64,000 bases of DNA from UBA4582 sp038106185 (GCA_038106185.1 JAYODE010000001.1:186001-250000); one strand, 5' to 3'; positions 8,647 through 18,407 are shown, counted from the stretch's first letter. The notes: generated from the letters alone by a model not told the origin. Program-made: numbers and translations.

Positions 8647-9768
8647 ATGAGTTACGAACGGAATAACATTCAGAGGATGCAGGGCTATGCTTCCGGCGAA
8701 CAACCGGAAGACACCTTGACCATCAAACTGAATACCAATGAAAATCCCTACCCGCCTGCGCCGGCCGTTAACGCGATCATTCGCGCATTTGACCCGGCCT
8801 CACTCAGACGCTATCCCCCCCCGACGGCCGATACCTTTCGAGATATTGCTGCTGAATTACATGGGGTCACCAGAAACAACATTATTGCTACCCGTGGCGG
8901 TGACGAATTACTACGTCTCATTATTACCACCTTCGTGAATCCGGGCGAACTGATCGCCATGACTGCACCCACCTATTCGTTGTACCCTGTACTGGCACAA
9001 ATTCAAGACTGCCCGATTCTGCAGATACCCCTCGAAAATGATTGGTCACTCGCCAAAGACTTCTGCGAACAGGTCAACACGGCGGGGGCAGCACTGACCT
9101 TGATCGTCAATCCACACGCGCCAACGGGTCATTTAATCGACGCCAAGACGATCGCATCAATGGCAACTCAGCTGGATTCAGTCCTATTGATCGATGAAGC
9201 CTATATCGATTTCGTTGACCCCTCGCTTAAGCACAACTGCCTGGATCTGATCAATCAGTTCGAAAATCTGCTGTTCCTGCGCACGCTGAGCAAGGGCTAC
9301 TCTCTGGCAGGCTTGCGTTTTGGCTATGGCATCGGTGCGGCCAGTCTGATCACACCGATGGTAGAAAAAACTCGCGATAGCTACAACCTCGACCTGCTTA
9401 GCCAAAAAATCGCTACTGCTGCACTCCAGGCCCAAGATCATGCTCACTTCACCTGGCAACAGGTGATCACCGAGCGAAAAAGGCTCAGTACGGCTCTGGC
9501 ACAACTAGGCCTTACCTCCCCGCCCAGTCAGGCAAATTTCCTACTGGTCAGGATTCCTGAGGATTGCGCTATGACGGCTGCAGCGCTCTATGAGGCACTC
9601 AAGGAGCGAAAGATTCTGGTGCGCTATTTTGATCAACCTCGGCTGCGGAATAAGCTCCGTATCAGCATAGGTACGCCCGCGGAAAATGATCTGTTACTAC
9701 AGCATCTCGTAGAACTCATTGCTCCGGCCAAAACAACAGACGCCGCGATCACACCGCGATCAAATTAA
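8647..9768 (+). CDS. hisC: Histidinol-phosphate aminotransferase
   Basis: A 373-residue PLP-dependent class I/II aminotransferase converting imidazole-acetol phosphate to histidinol phosphate in histidine synthesis. The LNTNENPYPP opening, the DEAYIDF cofactor-binding strand and the PLP lysine in TLSKGYSLAGLRFG (K216) are present. It sits outside any his operon here, starting three bases after greB, so it is probably read through from that gene. HisC-like aminotransferases with broader substrate use exist, so the exact role is slightly uncertain. Confidence 0.9.
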   Translation: MSYERNNIQRMQGYASGEQPEDTLTIKLNTNENPYPPAPAVNAIIRAFDPASLRRYPPPTADTFRDIAAELHGVTRNNIIATRGGDELLRLIITTFVNPGELIAMTAPTYSLYPVLAQIQDCPILQIPLENDWSLAKDFCEQVNTAGAALTLIVNPHAPTGHLIDAKTIASMATQLDSVLLIDEAYIDFVDPSLKHNCLDLINQFENLLFLRTLSKGYSLAGLRFGYGIGAASLITPMVEKTRDSYNLDLLSQKIATAALQAQDHAHFTWQQVITERKRLSTALAQLGLTSPPSQANFLLVRIPEDCAMTAAALYEALKERKILVRYFDQPRLRNKLRISIGTPAENDLLLQHLVELIAPAKTTDAAITPRSN

Positions 9769-9800
9769 CTAAAATTTGCAAATTTACGGATGCCCGCACT

Positions 9801-10277
9801 ATGGTCGTCGCCGAGATCCATCCTCAATTACTCACTGGTCGTATCGTGTTGACGCCAAACTTCTCATGGAGTTGGCACGCCAATCTCATGTTTCTCTACG
9901 GTCTGATGGCAATTTCCATGACCATCGGTATTGGATTTTTATTGATGGGAGCCTGGGTGATTCTGCCGTATTCGCTGCTTGAAATTTCTATTTTGTGGCT
10001 ATGTATCTACTACTGCGTCTACCGCTGCTATCGACGTGAAATCATCACCATATCGACCCACGAAGTGGTTATTGAGAAAGGTATACTGCGTCGTCAGGAG
10101 ATTAGAAGCTTCAATCGCAGCTGGTCGCAGTTCCTGGTAAAAGGTCCCCGCCGCCACGGTGATCTGAGTAAGATTTGCATCCGCTCCCACGGGCAGGAAA
10201 TGGAGATTGGCAGTTTTTTAAACCAACCTGACAAGTCTGCTTTAATCCATCAATTACGTCAGGTTGTCTACGGTTAA
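9801..10277 (+). CDS. DUF2244 family membrane protein
   Basis: A 158-residue protein with two close membrane helices (about residues 28-75). A soluble domain follows, with the REIITISTHEVVIEKG and RQEIRSFNRSW strands typical of DUF2244. Related proteins in proteobacteria often lie near cytochrome oxidase genes, but none is present here. Function is not known. It lies 32 bp after hisC on the same strand. Confidence 0.75.
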   Translation: MVVAEIHPQLLTGRIVLTPNFSWSWHANLMFLYGLMAISMTIGIGFLLMGAWVILPYSLLEISILWLCIYYCVYRCYRREIITISTHEVVIEKGILRRQEIRSFNRSWSQFLVKGPRRHGDLSKICIRSHGQEMEIGSFLNQPDKSALIHQLRQVVYG

Positions 10278-10411
10278 AGCGTCTTGCTCGAGGATTCTCT
10301 GCTCAACAGGATCTCGACAATAGACCTGCGATGCAGCTGGTCAGCTTGGTATTGGAACGCAGGCGAAATATCCTTTATTGTCAGCAAAAGACTTCATAAG
10401 GGACACCTGCC

Positions 10412-12514
10412 TTGGCCGAGGTTTTTTTAAGCTACGCTCACGAGGATTTACCCCGCGTAAGACCTTTAGTCAAAGCACTCGAGACTGAAGGTTACTCTGT
10501 CTGGTGGGATCGTGAGCTACAGCCAGGTGAAAGCTTCGAGGCTACGATTGATCGCGAAATCCAAGCGGCCAAATGTATCCTGGTGGTCTGGAGTGTTCAC
10601 TCCATTGCCTCTCAGTGGGTGAAGAATGAGGCGCTGGAGGGATTGGACCGAGGTATTTTGGCGCCTATTAGTCTTGATGTCATTCGGCTCCCGGTCGCCT
10701 TCAAGCAGCACCAAAGCGCCAATTTCATCAACTGGCCTGAAACGGTTGATTCAGACGAATACCATAAATTAATCTCTGCCGTCGATGACATCATTGACCC
10801 AAAGCGCCCAAAAAGCCGCCAGGAACTAAGCGGTATAAGTCATATGAAGCGCCGCGGTCGACGCCACTTTCGTCGACGAAGAGACTATCTGTTGCCTATC
10901 ACTATCCTCGTGGCTGCCATTTCCCTGACAGCAATCTGGCAACTTTCCTTGATGACCGCTAAACCAATCAAAGCGACTCCTCGCCTCACCGTTATCCCCT
11001 TTGAATCGAGTGCCACCCAAGATGAACAATTCTATGCTCTCAGCCTTACTCGAGAGATCATTCAGGGATTGGGACGATTCGACGAACTAGAGCTGGTTCA
11101 GGTGAGCGGTCTTTGGGACCTAGATTTCAGTTCCGTACCCAAGGCAATGCTGAGCCAAGAATCTGATTATGTTCTGAATGGACGCGTCAGTCTGCGCGAG
11201 GACAAGGTCACTATCGCGGTCGAGTTACAGGAAATTGCGTCTGACTCTCTGCTATGGCGTGGCACCTACTTTGACTCAGTCGACAATATTTTTGAGCTTC
11301 AGAAAAAACTTATCTATGGCGTCGTCGGCAAGCTGAATCTTGCCACCAATCTGGATTCAAAAGCTGGAAGCTTTGCAATAACACCGAACAAGGATGCCTA
11401 CCGAGAATATTTACGCGGCATAGACCTGTTACGTCGAGGAGAGCAACATCACATCTCTTCAGCCATTGAGCATTTCGAGGTCGCCATCAATATTGATCCT
11501 CAGTTTACGCAAGCCTTCGCCGCTATGTGCAGAGCTTATTTAGAGCGCTATCGAATCAGCAATGGCCCAGACGAGTTTGCTAAGGGTCAAAATTACTGCC
11601 AGCTTGCACTGAATCTCGACGAGTATCAGAGCGATGTGCAGCTGGCGCAAGCGGAACTCTATCGCACCAGCGGCGAAATCGATGTGGCACGCTATCACTA
11701 CACCAAGCTGCTCGAAATGGATCCCCGCAATGCCGATGCGAATCTGGGTCTTGCCGCTATATTCGACCTGGAGAGCAACTACCAAGCTGCGGAGACTCTG
11801 TATATCAAGGCGACCCAGTTGCGCCCGACTTATTGGAAAGCTCAAAATCAACTGGGTGGCTTTTACTTTCGACAGGGCCTTTACTTTCAAGCTATAGAAA
11901 GCTATCTGCGAGTGACCCAACTAACAACCGCAAATGCCACCGCATTGAATAACCTTGGTGCCGCTGAGTTCTATGCGGGCAATTTCGAGCAGGCGTATGC
12001 TTCCTGGCGCAAGGCCAGTGAATACTCGACCAACTCTGCGGCCTACTCAAATATGGGAACTGCGCTGTACTATGCTCAGCGCTTTGAAGAAGCACTGAGA
12101 CAGTTTGAAATCGCCGTCAAAATGGATGCCAATGACCATAGATTGTGGGGCAATATTGGTGACAACCTGCGCTTTCTCGCAGTAGACAGGCAGCAGGCAC
12201 TGAACGCGTACCGCCAAGCGATTCTACTCGCCGAACAAAACCTGAAGGTAAACCCCACTGATGTGCGCACCAACTCTCGACTAGCGGTCTATTATGCCGC
12301 TAGCGGCGACCGAGCAGCTGCAGAGCGTCAACTCGATAAATTTCGAAGCAACAATGGCATTGATTTCAATGTGTTGTATGATCTAGCTGTAGCGACTTCG
12401 CTACTCGAAGACATGGCGTCTTCCCTTCGCTATTTGCAACTGGCCAGGGATGCCGGCTACCCTTCGGTACTACTTGACTCAGATCCACAATTCCAAGACA
12501 AGGAAGTCTTATGA
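10412..12514 (+). CDS. TIR-domain / transmembrane / TPR protein
   Basis: A 700-residue multidomain protein. Residues 1-130 form a TIR domain: AEVFLSYAHEDLPRVRPLV, the WWDRELQPGESF loop, and SQWVKNEALEG, in which E73 occupies the catalytic glutamate position of TIR NADases. A very basic stretch (146-157) precedes one membrane helix (about 159-180), predicting TIR in the cytoplasm and the rest in the periplasm. Residues 190-310 resemble the TolB/FlgO-like alpha-beta domain (RLTVIPFESS). Residues 330-690 hold about ten TPR units. The start is TTG with AAGGGA upstream. Its last four bases overlap the start of a small secreted protein. Many such proteins are poorly characterised; signalling or defence roles are possible. 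Confidence 0.85.
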   Translation: MAEVFLSYAHEDLPRVRPLVKALETEGYSVWWDRELQPGESFEATIDREIQAAKCILVVWSVHSIASQWVKNEALEGLDRGILAPISLDVIRLPVAFKQHQSANFINWPETVDSDEYHKLISAVDDIIDPKRPKSRQELSGISHMKRRGRRHFRRRRDYLLPITILVAAISLTAIWQLSLMTAKPIKATPRLTVIPFESSATQDEQFYALSLTREIIQGLGRFDELELVQVSGLWDLDFSSVPKAMLSQESDYVLNGRVSLREDKVTIAVELQEIASDSLLWRGTYFDSVDNIFELQKKLIYGVVGKLNLATNLDSKAGSFAITPNKDAYREYLRGIDLLRRGEQHHISSAIEHFEVAINIDPQFTQAFAAMCRAYLERYRISNGPDEFAKGQNYCQLALNLDEYQSDVQLAQAELYRTSGEIDVARYHYTKLLEMDPRNADANLGLAAIFDLESNYQAAETLYIKATQLRPTYWKAQNQLGGFYFRQGLYFQAIESYLRVTQLTTANATALNNLGAAEFYAGNFEQAYASWRKASEYSTNSAAYSNMGTALYYAQRFEEALRQFEIAVKMDANDHRLWGNIGDNLRFLAVDRQQALNAYRQAILLAEQNLKVNPTDVRTNSRLAVYYAASGDRAAAERQLDKFRSNNGIDFNVLYDLAVATSLLEDMASSLRYLQLARDAGYPSVLLDSDPQFQDKEVL

Positions 12515-12888
12515 ATATGAAAGCCACAAGTTTGCTCTTTCTCACGCTGCCATTCACCAGCTCGACTTTTGCTGCATCAACCTTGCAAGTCGTCTTCGAC
12601 GGCTGCCAACCGGTAGAGGTGATTAGTAGCGATGGCAGCTGCGGAAGCACTGACCCGAAAAATACTGCCTGTCGTGATAACGGCGCGCCTGTTCGCTGGG
12701 CACCGGTCGCTTCAATTGGCAGCATTACCACCAAAGCCGGTTCACCCGGGGCACTAATGAACTGCCGACCGATGCCGAACCAAGGTTATTACCAATGCAT
12801 TGTCACCGGCAACTCAGGTGACCAGGTTGCCTACAACGTGACCTCGACGGAGGGCTGTCTACTTGACCCTATCATCATTATTAACTAA
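12511..12888 (+). CDS. Small secreted six-cysteine protein, unknown function
   Basis: 125 residues beginning with a clear signal peptide (cleavage near residue 21, TFA/AS). The mature part of about 104 residues has six cysteines (C32, C44, C54, C85, C96, C116), suggesting three disulfides in the periplasm. It ends in a hydrophobic PIIIIN. The ATG overlaps the stop of the TIR-TPR gene in an ATGA arrangement, so translation is coupled. I do not recognise a family. The location suggests a partner or ligand of the periplasmic TPR domain. Confidence 0.75.
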   Translation: MNMKATSLLFLTLPFTSSTFAASTLQVVFDGCQPVEVISSDGSCGSTDPKNTACRDNGAPVRWAPVASIGSITTKAGSPGALMNCRPMPNQGYYQCIVTGNSGDQVAYNVTSTEGCLLDPIIIIN

Positions 12889-12922
12889 CGCTGACTCGAT
12901 CTCGGTATGGCTTCAAAGCACA

Positions 12923-12961
12923 CGGTTCTGATAAGCGGTTCTGACAAGCGGTTCTAATAAG
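12923..12961. repeat. 13-bp tandem repeat, three copies
   Basis: The unit CGGTTCTGATAAG is repeated three times with single-base changes, in the spacer between the secreted-protein gene and its terminator. Confidence 0.85.
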
Positions 12962-12999
12962 CTGTACTAAAAGTTAAGCAATGCTATCGCCGCTGCCAG

Positions 13000-13030
13000 G
13001 ATACCCCGACGAGAGTTGGGGTATCTTTTT
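13000..13030 (+). terminator. Rho-independent terminator after the TIR-TPR operon
   Basis: GATACCCC and GGGGTATC form an eight-pair stem around a ten-base loop, followed by six T residues on the plus strand. It closes the plus-strand unit and lies ahead of the convergent porin gene. Confidence 0.9.
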
Positions 13031-13062
13031 CAACCTTTGCCAATCTGAGCCTGTTCTCTCAA

Positions 13063-14013
13063 TCAGAACTTGTATTCGGCGCCGATCGAGAAAACATCAG
13101 TCTTCTCGTTCTTATCAAACCGCCAGTAATAGCCATAGATTTTCGTGTTTTTGGCGATATTATAGTCTGCGCCCACCAAGGTACTTGTCACGTCCTTTGC
13201 CAGGATGTCCGAACTACCATGCTGCAACTTTAATGTCAGGTCCTTCAGCTTTTTCGCGACACTTAGACTGTAACCGAACTCGTCTTCAGCGCTTGCGAAT
13301 TGCTGCCGCTTACTGGACTGAAGCAACGCGCCAAACTGCCATCCATCCCACTTATACTGACCGACTGCTCGAACCGAATCGTAAACCTTGGTACTGCTGA
13401 CGCTCTTGTCATTCTTACGCATGTTGGCGTCATATCCGACGCTGACGTAGAGATCGCCCGGCTCATAGCTCACCACGAACGACTGACTACTGCCGAAGTT
13501 ACCATCCGCTGGGACGTACGCTGCCTTAACAGCTAATCCGGATGTCGATTTCGGTGATTCGTAGAACCAGGAATCCGTGGCTCTCACCTCACCCTCTAAC
13601 AAATTTTTAATGTCGCCTACCTGATCATTAAAAAGATCGACTTTCATCTGCGACTCTTTGATGGGTGTATCATTAGTGCCAAAAAAGACTTTGCCGAAGC
13701 TGCCCTCCAGACCGACGAACGTATTTCTCATGCCTAGCAGCGAGTCGATACTCGTACCACCATGCGCATAGTCGACTTCCTGTTCAATCTGATAGATTAC
13801 AGAATACTCAGAATGTAATTGATAACTACCCTTGATACCTATTCGAGATGCGTTGCTTTGCCAATCATTTTTGCCAGGGTCCTTGGTGTCATAACTAATA
13901 TTGACTTTGCCGTAGAGACTCAGCGGCAAGTCTACTGCGGATACCGATTGCGCGGCTAAAGCTGCAATTAGCAATAAGGGCGTTGCGATAAAACGGAAAG
14001 GTCTTAAATTCAT
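13063..14013 (-). CDS. Outer-membrane porin (general/anion porin family)
   Basis: A 316-residue beta-barrel protein. It has a signal peptide (cleavage near SVSA/VD) and the opening LPLSLYGKVNISYDT. Further hallmarks are SRIGIKG, the FVGLEGSFGKVFFGTND strand-loop of Gram-negative trimeric porins, alternating barrel strands and a C-terminal phenylalanine for BAM recognition. It lies 100 bp after phoU on the same strand, with no terminator visible between, so phosphate-starvation expression and a role in anion or phosphate uptake are plausible. The pore specificity cannot be read from sequence. Confidence 0.88.
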   Translation of the reverse strand: MNLRPFRFIATPLLLIAALAAQSVSAVDLPLSLYGKVNISYDTKDPGKNDWQSNASRIGIKGSYQLHSEYSVIYQIEQEVDYAHGGTSIDSLLGMRNTFVGLEGSFGKVFFGTNDTPIKESQMKVDLFNDQVGDIKNLLEGEVRATDSWFYESPKSTSGLAVKAAYVPADGNFGSSQSFVVSYEPGDLYVSVGYDANMRKNDKSVSSTKVYDSVRAVGQYKWDGWQFGALLQSSKRQQFASAEDEFGYSLSVAKKLKDLTLKLQHGSSDILAKDVTSTLVGADYNIAKNTKIYGYYWRFDKNEKTDVFSIGAEYKF

Positions 14014-14113
14014 AGGTTACCTTTGATTCAACTTATCTATTATTAGTGAAATATATTTGAATATTGTTTGCTTAAGGGAAAGCTGCTGACCGAAGTGAGT
14101 CCCGATCTACTGC

Positions 14114-14779
14114 TTAACCAAAGCGTTTTGCTCTGTGTCTAACGACCTCACCCTCCTCCATAAAGATGACTTCCTCAGCGATATTTGTCGCCAAGTCGGC
14201 GATTCGTTCAAAATTACTTGATATCGTCAATAAAGATTGGCTAGGCGCAATCGAGCGCGAGTTAGACTGCATAATTTCTCGAAGTTTGATAAACATACCA
14301 GCGTGAATGGCGTCCACCTTGTCGTCTAATTGACAGACCCATTTCGCCAGATCAATCTCGTGATTAACCAATGCATCCAGGCAGGACTTGACCATAATTT
14401 TGACCAGTTCACCCATGGCCTCAAATTCCAAGTCCTCTTCGACTCGCGGATACTGGGCGAGAAATTCTATACGCTCAAGGACGTTAATCGCCTGATCGCC
14501 CATCCGTTCGAGATCGTTGTTAACCTTTAACACGACAATAATGAACCGCAGGTCCACTGCGACGGGTTGATGCAGGGCCAGCACCTTCAGACACTCCTCC
14601 TCGATCGCGACCTCCATCTCATTTATTTCGTCCTCCGCCGCTCGCATCTGGGCAGTGATCGACAAGTCTCTATCTGCCTGCAGTGTGATAGCATGGTTAA
14701 TATTCTCCTCGACCTTGGCGCCAAGAAGCAGAATCGATTTCCTCAGGTTATCGAGGTCACGCTGTAGATGCATAGTCAT
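14114..14779 (-). CDS. phoU: Phosphate signalling protein PhoU
   Basis: A 221-residue all-helical protein built of two PhoU three-helix repeats. It links the Pst transporter to the PhoR sensor kinase and represses the Pho regulon when phosphate is ample. Conserved metal-contact segments (ERMGDQAINVLERI and ERIADLATNIAEEVIF) are seen in the two halves. It is the last Pst operon gene, five bases after pstB. Confidence 0.96.
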   Translation of the reverse strand: MTMHLQRDLDNLRKSILLLGAKVEENINHAITLQADRDLSITAQMRAAEDEINEMEVAIEEECLKVLALHQPVAVDLRFIIVVLKVNNDLERMGDQAINVLERIEFLAQYPRVEEDLEFEAMGELVKIMVKSCLDALVNHEIDLAKWVCQLDDKVDAIHAGMFIKLREIMQSNSRSIAPSQSLLTISSNFERIADLATNIAEEVIFMEEGEVVRHRAKRFG

Positions 14780-14784
14780 AATAT

Positions 14785-15549
14785 TTAACCAAACCTTCCT
14801 GTGACGTAGTCTTCAGTTCGTTTTTGCTTAGGTCGCGTAAAAACCTGATCAGTATCGCCATACTCAATTAACTTTCCGCTTTCCATAAACGCTGTATAGT
14901 CGGAGACTCTGGATGCTTGTTGCATATTGTGTGTGACGATAACTATTGTGTAGCTTTCCTTCAGTTCAAAAATCAGATCTTCAATTCTCGCCGTGGAAAC
15001 AGGATCAAGCGCAGAACAGGGCTCATCCATCAGAATGACTTCCGGCTCCATAGCCAAGGCTCTGGCAATACAAAGTCGTTGTTGTTGGCCACCGGAAAGA
15101 TTAAGCGCTGAGTCTTCTAGGCGATCCTTGACCTCATTCCATAGCGCCGCCTGCCGCAGTGCCCTTTCAACCCGGTGATTAATGTCTCCTGGTAATCCAT
15201 TGATCGTCGGGCCCCACGCAACATTACGAAATATAGACTTAGGAAATGGATTCGGGCGTTGAAAAACCATACCCATGTGCAAGCGCACCTCAACCGGGTC
15301 GACTTCCGGGCCATACAAATTGGTACCCCGGTATAGGATCTCGCCTTCCTGAGTCACGTGATCGATAAAATCGTTCATTCGATTCAGCGATCTTAGAAGT
15401 GTGCTTTTGCCACAACCTGATGGCCCTATGATCGCCGTGATTTTTTTTTCGTAGATCGAAAGGTTGACACCCTGCACCGCTGCCTGCCCGCCATAACGGA
15501 TCGTGACGTCTCGAGCCTCTAGCACGGCTTTTTCTAAAGTTTTCATCAA
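14785..15549 (-). CDS. pstB: Phosphate ABC transporter ATP-binding protein PstB
   Basis: The 254-residue ATPase powering high-affinity phosphate import. It has Walker A GPSGCGKST, the Q-loop in GMVFQRPNPFPKSI, signature LSGGQQQRL and Walker B VILMDEPCSALDP. It overlaps the end of pstA by four bases, in the standard pstSCAB-phoU order. Confidence 0.98.
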   Translation of the reverse strand: MMKTLEKAVLEARDVTIRYGGQAAVQGVNLSIYEKKITAIIGPSGCGKSTLLRSLNRMNDFIDHVTQEGEILYRGTNLYGPEVDPVEVRLHMGMVFQRPNPFPKSIFRNVAWGPTINGLPGDINHRVERALRQAALWNEVKDRLEDSALNLSGGQQQRLCIARALAMEPEVILMDEPCSALDPVSTARIEDLIFELKESYTIVIVTHNMQQASRVSDYTAFMESGKLIEYGDTDQVFTRPKQKRTEDYVTGRFG

Positions 15550-16436
15550 CGTGTTCCTTTGTATCGAATCAGTACAGCCAGCGCATTCATGGTCAACAGG
15601 ACTGCGAGCAATACGATAATACCGGCTGCTGCCAGCTCATGAAATTCAGCTTGTGGTCTGGAAGTCCAGTTGAAAATTTGGATAGGGAGCGCCGTAAACT
15701 CATCCATTGGGCCTTCAGGTACGAAGGCAACATAGGTCAGAGCTCCAATCATGATCAGAGGCGCGGTCTCACCTATTGCTCGAGATAAAGCCAGTATGAC
15801 GCCAGTTAAAATACCCGGGATCGCCGCAGGTAAGACATGAAACCTAACGACCTGCCACTGTGTTGCTCCAACAGCGTAGGCTGCTAAGCGAATGGAAGAC
15901 GGTACCGCGCGTATTGCTTCCTTTGAGGAAATAATGATCACTGGCAAAATCAACAGCGACATGGTTAAGGCACCCGCTAAAACACTACGCTCGAGTCCCA
16001 AAAACCGCACAAAGATCGCCAGGCCCAAGATACCATAGACAATCGAAGGAACACCCGCCAGGTTCGCGATATTGATATCGATAATCCGGGTTAACCTCGA
16101 TTTAGGCGCATAATCCTCAAGATAAATTGCCGCCAGCACCCCGGTTGGAAGCGCAATTAACGCAGTCAGACTAACGACCCAAAGCGTGCCGTATAGCGCC
16201 GACTTCACGCCCGCTCTCTCTGGAAATCGTGAAGGGAAGTTGTTAAGAAATTTCCAATCTAACCAGGGCAGCCCATCGGCACCCACCTGATATATCAGAA
16301 GACCAAGCACGCCCACAGCAAACAGCGTAAAGCCTATGCAAATATTCTTGAACAGTTGAGCGACAAGATGGCGTCTTTTAAGAGATCTTGCACCCAGTGT
16401 CTTACTAGACTGGTGATCGGCCAAGTCAGATCTCAT
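15546..16436 (-). CDS. pstA: Phosphate ABC transporter permease PstA
   Basis: A 296-residue inner-membrane permease with six predicted helices. The binding-protein-dependent transport motif that contacts PstB is GAYAVG-like here (LAAYAVGATQWQVVRFHVLPAA). It forms the channel with PstC. The start overlaps the pstC stop by four bases, and its own stop overlaps pstB. Confidence 0.97.
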   Translation of the reverse strand: MRSDLADHQSSKTLGARSLKRRHLVAQLFKNICIGFTLFAVGVLGLLIYQVGADGLPWLDWKFLNNFPSRFPERAGVKSALYGTLWVVSLTALIALPTGVLAAIYLEDYAPKSRLTRIIDINIANLAGVPSIVYGILGLAIFVRFLGLERSVLAGALTMSLLILPVIIISSKEAIRAVPSSIRLAAYAVGATQWQVVRFHVLPAAIPGILTGVILALSRAIGETAPLIMIGALTYVAFVPEGPMDEFTALPIQIFNWTSRPQAEFHELAAAGIIVLLAVLLTMNALAVLIRYKGTR

Positions 16437-17332
16437 TCGTAGACCTCCTGGTACTTGCGCATCACTCTATTGGCCAGCAAGTTCATCAACAGAGTAATTG
16501 AAAACAGCACGCTGGCTACTGCAAACAAGGTTTTGTAGGCCAGACTACCGCTCGGAGTATCACCCAGGCTCACCTGCACGATGTAAGCGGTCATCGTCTG
16601 TATGCTCTCTAGCGGATTGAGCGTCAGGTTTGGCGTTGCACCTGCTGCCAAGGTCACAGCCATGGTCTCGCCGATGGCACGTGACACTGCCAGGACGAAT
16701 GCGGCGAAAATTCCTGACAGAGCAGCGGGGACGACCACTCTGGCCGTGACTTCAAACGAAGTGGCCCCAACCGAATAAGCGCCTTCTCTAAGACTCGAGG
16801 GCACAGACCTTAAAGCGTCATCGCATAAAGAGGCCACCATGGGAAGAACCATGATCCCGACAACGATCGCCGCACTGGCAGCATTAAATATTTGCACATC
16901 ATCAAACACGACGCGCAACCCAGGCGTCACAAACGCAATCGCAAAGTAGCCATAGACCACCGTCGGTATCCCCGCCAGGATTTCTAAAACCGGCTTGATA
17001 ATATTACGCGTTCGATCAGTGGCGTATTCGCTCAGGTACACAGCGCAAGCTAACCCCACGGGTAATGCTACTAGCGAGGAACCGACGACCACTAACATGG
17101 TACCTGCCAGCAGCGGTAATATGCCATAAGCCTTGGGTTCAAGCAGAGGCCGCCATTGTGTGCCGAACAGAAAATCAATGACCGACACTTCTGCAAAAAA
17201 ACTGCTGGTTTCAACCACCAGTATTCCTATGACGATAGCCGTCGTTAACACAGAAATGATAGCGCAGAGAAAAAACAGCTGACGCAGAATCGCTTCTCCC
17301 CAACGGGGCTTCTTTGATACCAGTAATGTCAT
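16433..17332 (-). CDS. pstC: Phosphate ABC transporter permease PstC
   Basis: A 299-residue permease partner of PstA. It has an N-terminal helix (about 18-40) and a large loop before the core membrane domain. The EAA-type coupling loop is REGAYSVGATSFEVTARVVVPAA. It lies 76 bp after pstS and overlaps pstA. Confidence 0.97.
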   Translation of the reverse strand: MTLLVSKKPRWGEAILRQLFFLCAIISVLTTAIVIGILVVETSSFFAEVSVIDFLFGTQWRPLLEPKAYGILPLLAGTMLVVVGSSLVALPVGLACAVYLSEYATDRTRNIIKPVLEILAGIPTVVYGYFAIAFVTPGLRVVFDDVQIFNAASAAIVVGIMVLPMVASLCDDALRSVPSSLREGAYSVGATSFEVTARVVVPAALSGIFAAFVLAVSRAIGETMAVTLAAGATPNLTLNPLESIQTMTAYIVQVSLGDTPSGSLAYKTLFAVASVLFSITLLMNLLANRVMRKYQEVYE

Positions 17333-17408
17333 TGTTTCACGCCACTAACAATCGGTTGATTCAACGGCAAACACGCTGGCTTTTGCGCACAGCCAGCGCT
17401 GCAGATTC

Positions 17409-18407
17409 TCACTGTCCTACCAGCTTGCTTAAGGTTGAATTCGTCAGATAGGCGCTACCGGACAGTTTTTGCGCAAGACGATCTTTCGCCCCTTGATAGA
17501 CTGATTCTGGCAACGCTATGTAGCCAACTTCACCGGCCAGCCTGGGTACTGTTTCCAGATAGTATTCAATAAAGCTTGTAACCTCCGGACGTTCCAGGGC
17601 TGTCTTGTTGACGTAGATGAATATGGGTCGAGAGAGTGGTGCATAGGAGCCATTATTGATGCTTTCCACCGAGGGCTCCACGATGCCTTGGGATCCAAGA
17701 ACGGGGACAGCTCGAACCTTGTCTTGATTCTCTATGTAATAAGCAAAACCGAAGTACCCCAGCGCAAACTTGTCGCCAGAAATGCCCTGAACCAACACGT
17801 TATCATCTTCACTCGCAGTAAAGTCGCCACGCGATGCTTGCTCTTTTCCGTTAATGACGCCGGTAAAGTAGTCGAAAGTTCCTGAGTCAGTACCTGGACC
17901 ATAGAGGCGAATAGGTTCAGCAGGCCATTCCAGGCGAACGTCCTTCCAAGTGGTTACAGTGCTGTCTGGCTGCCAGATCTGGTTCAGCTCAGCCACAGAG
18001 AGATAGTCAACCCAATCGTTCTCATGACTGACAACCAGCGAGATACCGTCATACGCAACGGGTAATTCGATAAATTCAACCCCTGCGGCCGCGGCTTTCT
18101 CAGCTTCGGAAGCCTTTATGGGGCGCGACGCATCGCTGATATCGATTTCCTGGTTGATAAACTTCTTGAAGCCACCGCCGGTGCCAGAGACGCCCACCGT
18201 CACCCTAACCTTGGGTGCTACCGCGCCAAAGTCTTCGGCAACCGCTTCACTGATAGGAAATACGGTGCTTGAGCCATCAATTTGGACTTTACCGACCAGG
18301 TTTACAACAGGACTATCCGCCGAGGTACTTACCTGCTCAGTCGCTGGCTCGGCACAACCGGCGACCATCGTTACCAACAGACCTAACAGGGCTATCTTGT
18401 TAAGCAT
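17409..18407 (-). CDS. pstS: Periplasmic phosphate-binding lipoprotein PstS
   Basis: A 332-residue phosphate receptor of the Pst importer. The lipobox MVAGC (C18) makes it a lipoprotein rather than a free periplasmic protein. Phosphate-contact segments are visible: IDGSSTVFPISEA, SGTGGGFKKF, ISDASRPI and YGPGTDSGTFDYF. It is the first gene of pstSCAB-phoU and has a four-repeat PhoB box upstream. Confidence 0.96.
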   Translation of the reverse strand: MLNKIALLGLLVTMVAGCAEPATEQVSTSADSPVVNLVGKVQIDGSSTVFPISEAVAEDFGAVAPKVRVTVGVSGTGGGFKKFINQEIDISDASRPIKASEAEKAAAAGVEFIELPVAYDGISLVVSHENDWVDYLSVAELNQIWQPDSTVTTWKDVRLEWPAEPIRLYGPGTDSGTFDYFTGVINGKEQASRGDFTASEDDNVLVQGISGDKFALGYFGFAYYIENQDKVRAVPVLGSQGIVEPSVESINNGSYAPLSRPIFIYVNKTALERPEVTSFIEYYLETVPRLAGEVGYIALPESVYQGAKDRLAQKLSGSAYLTNSTLSKLVGQ

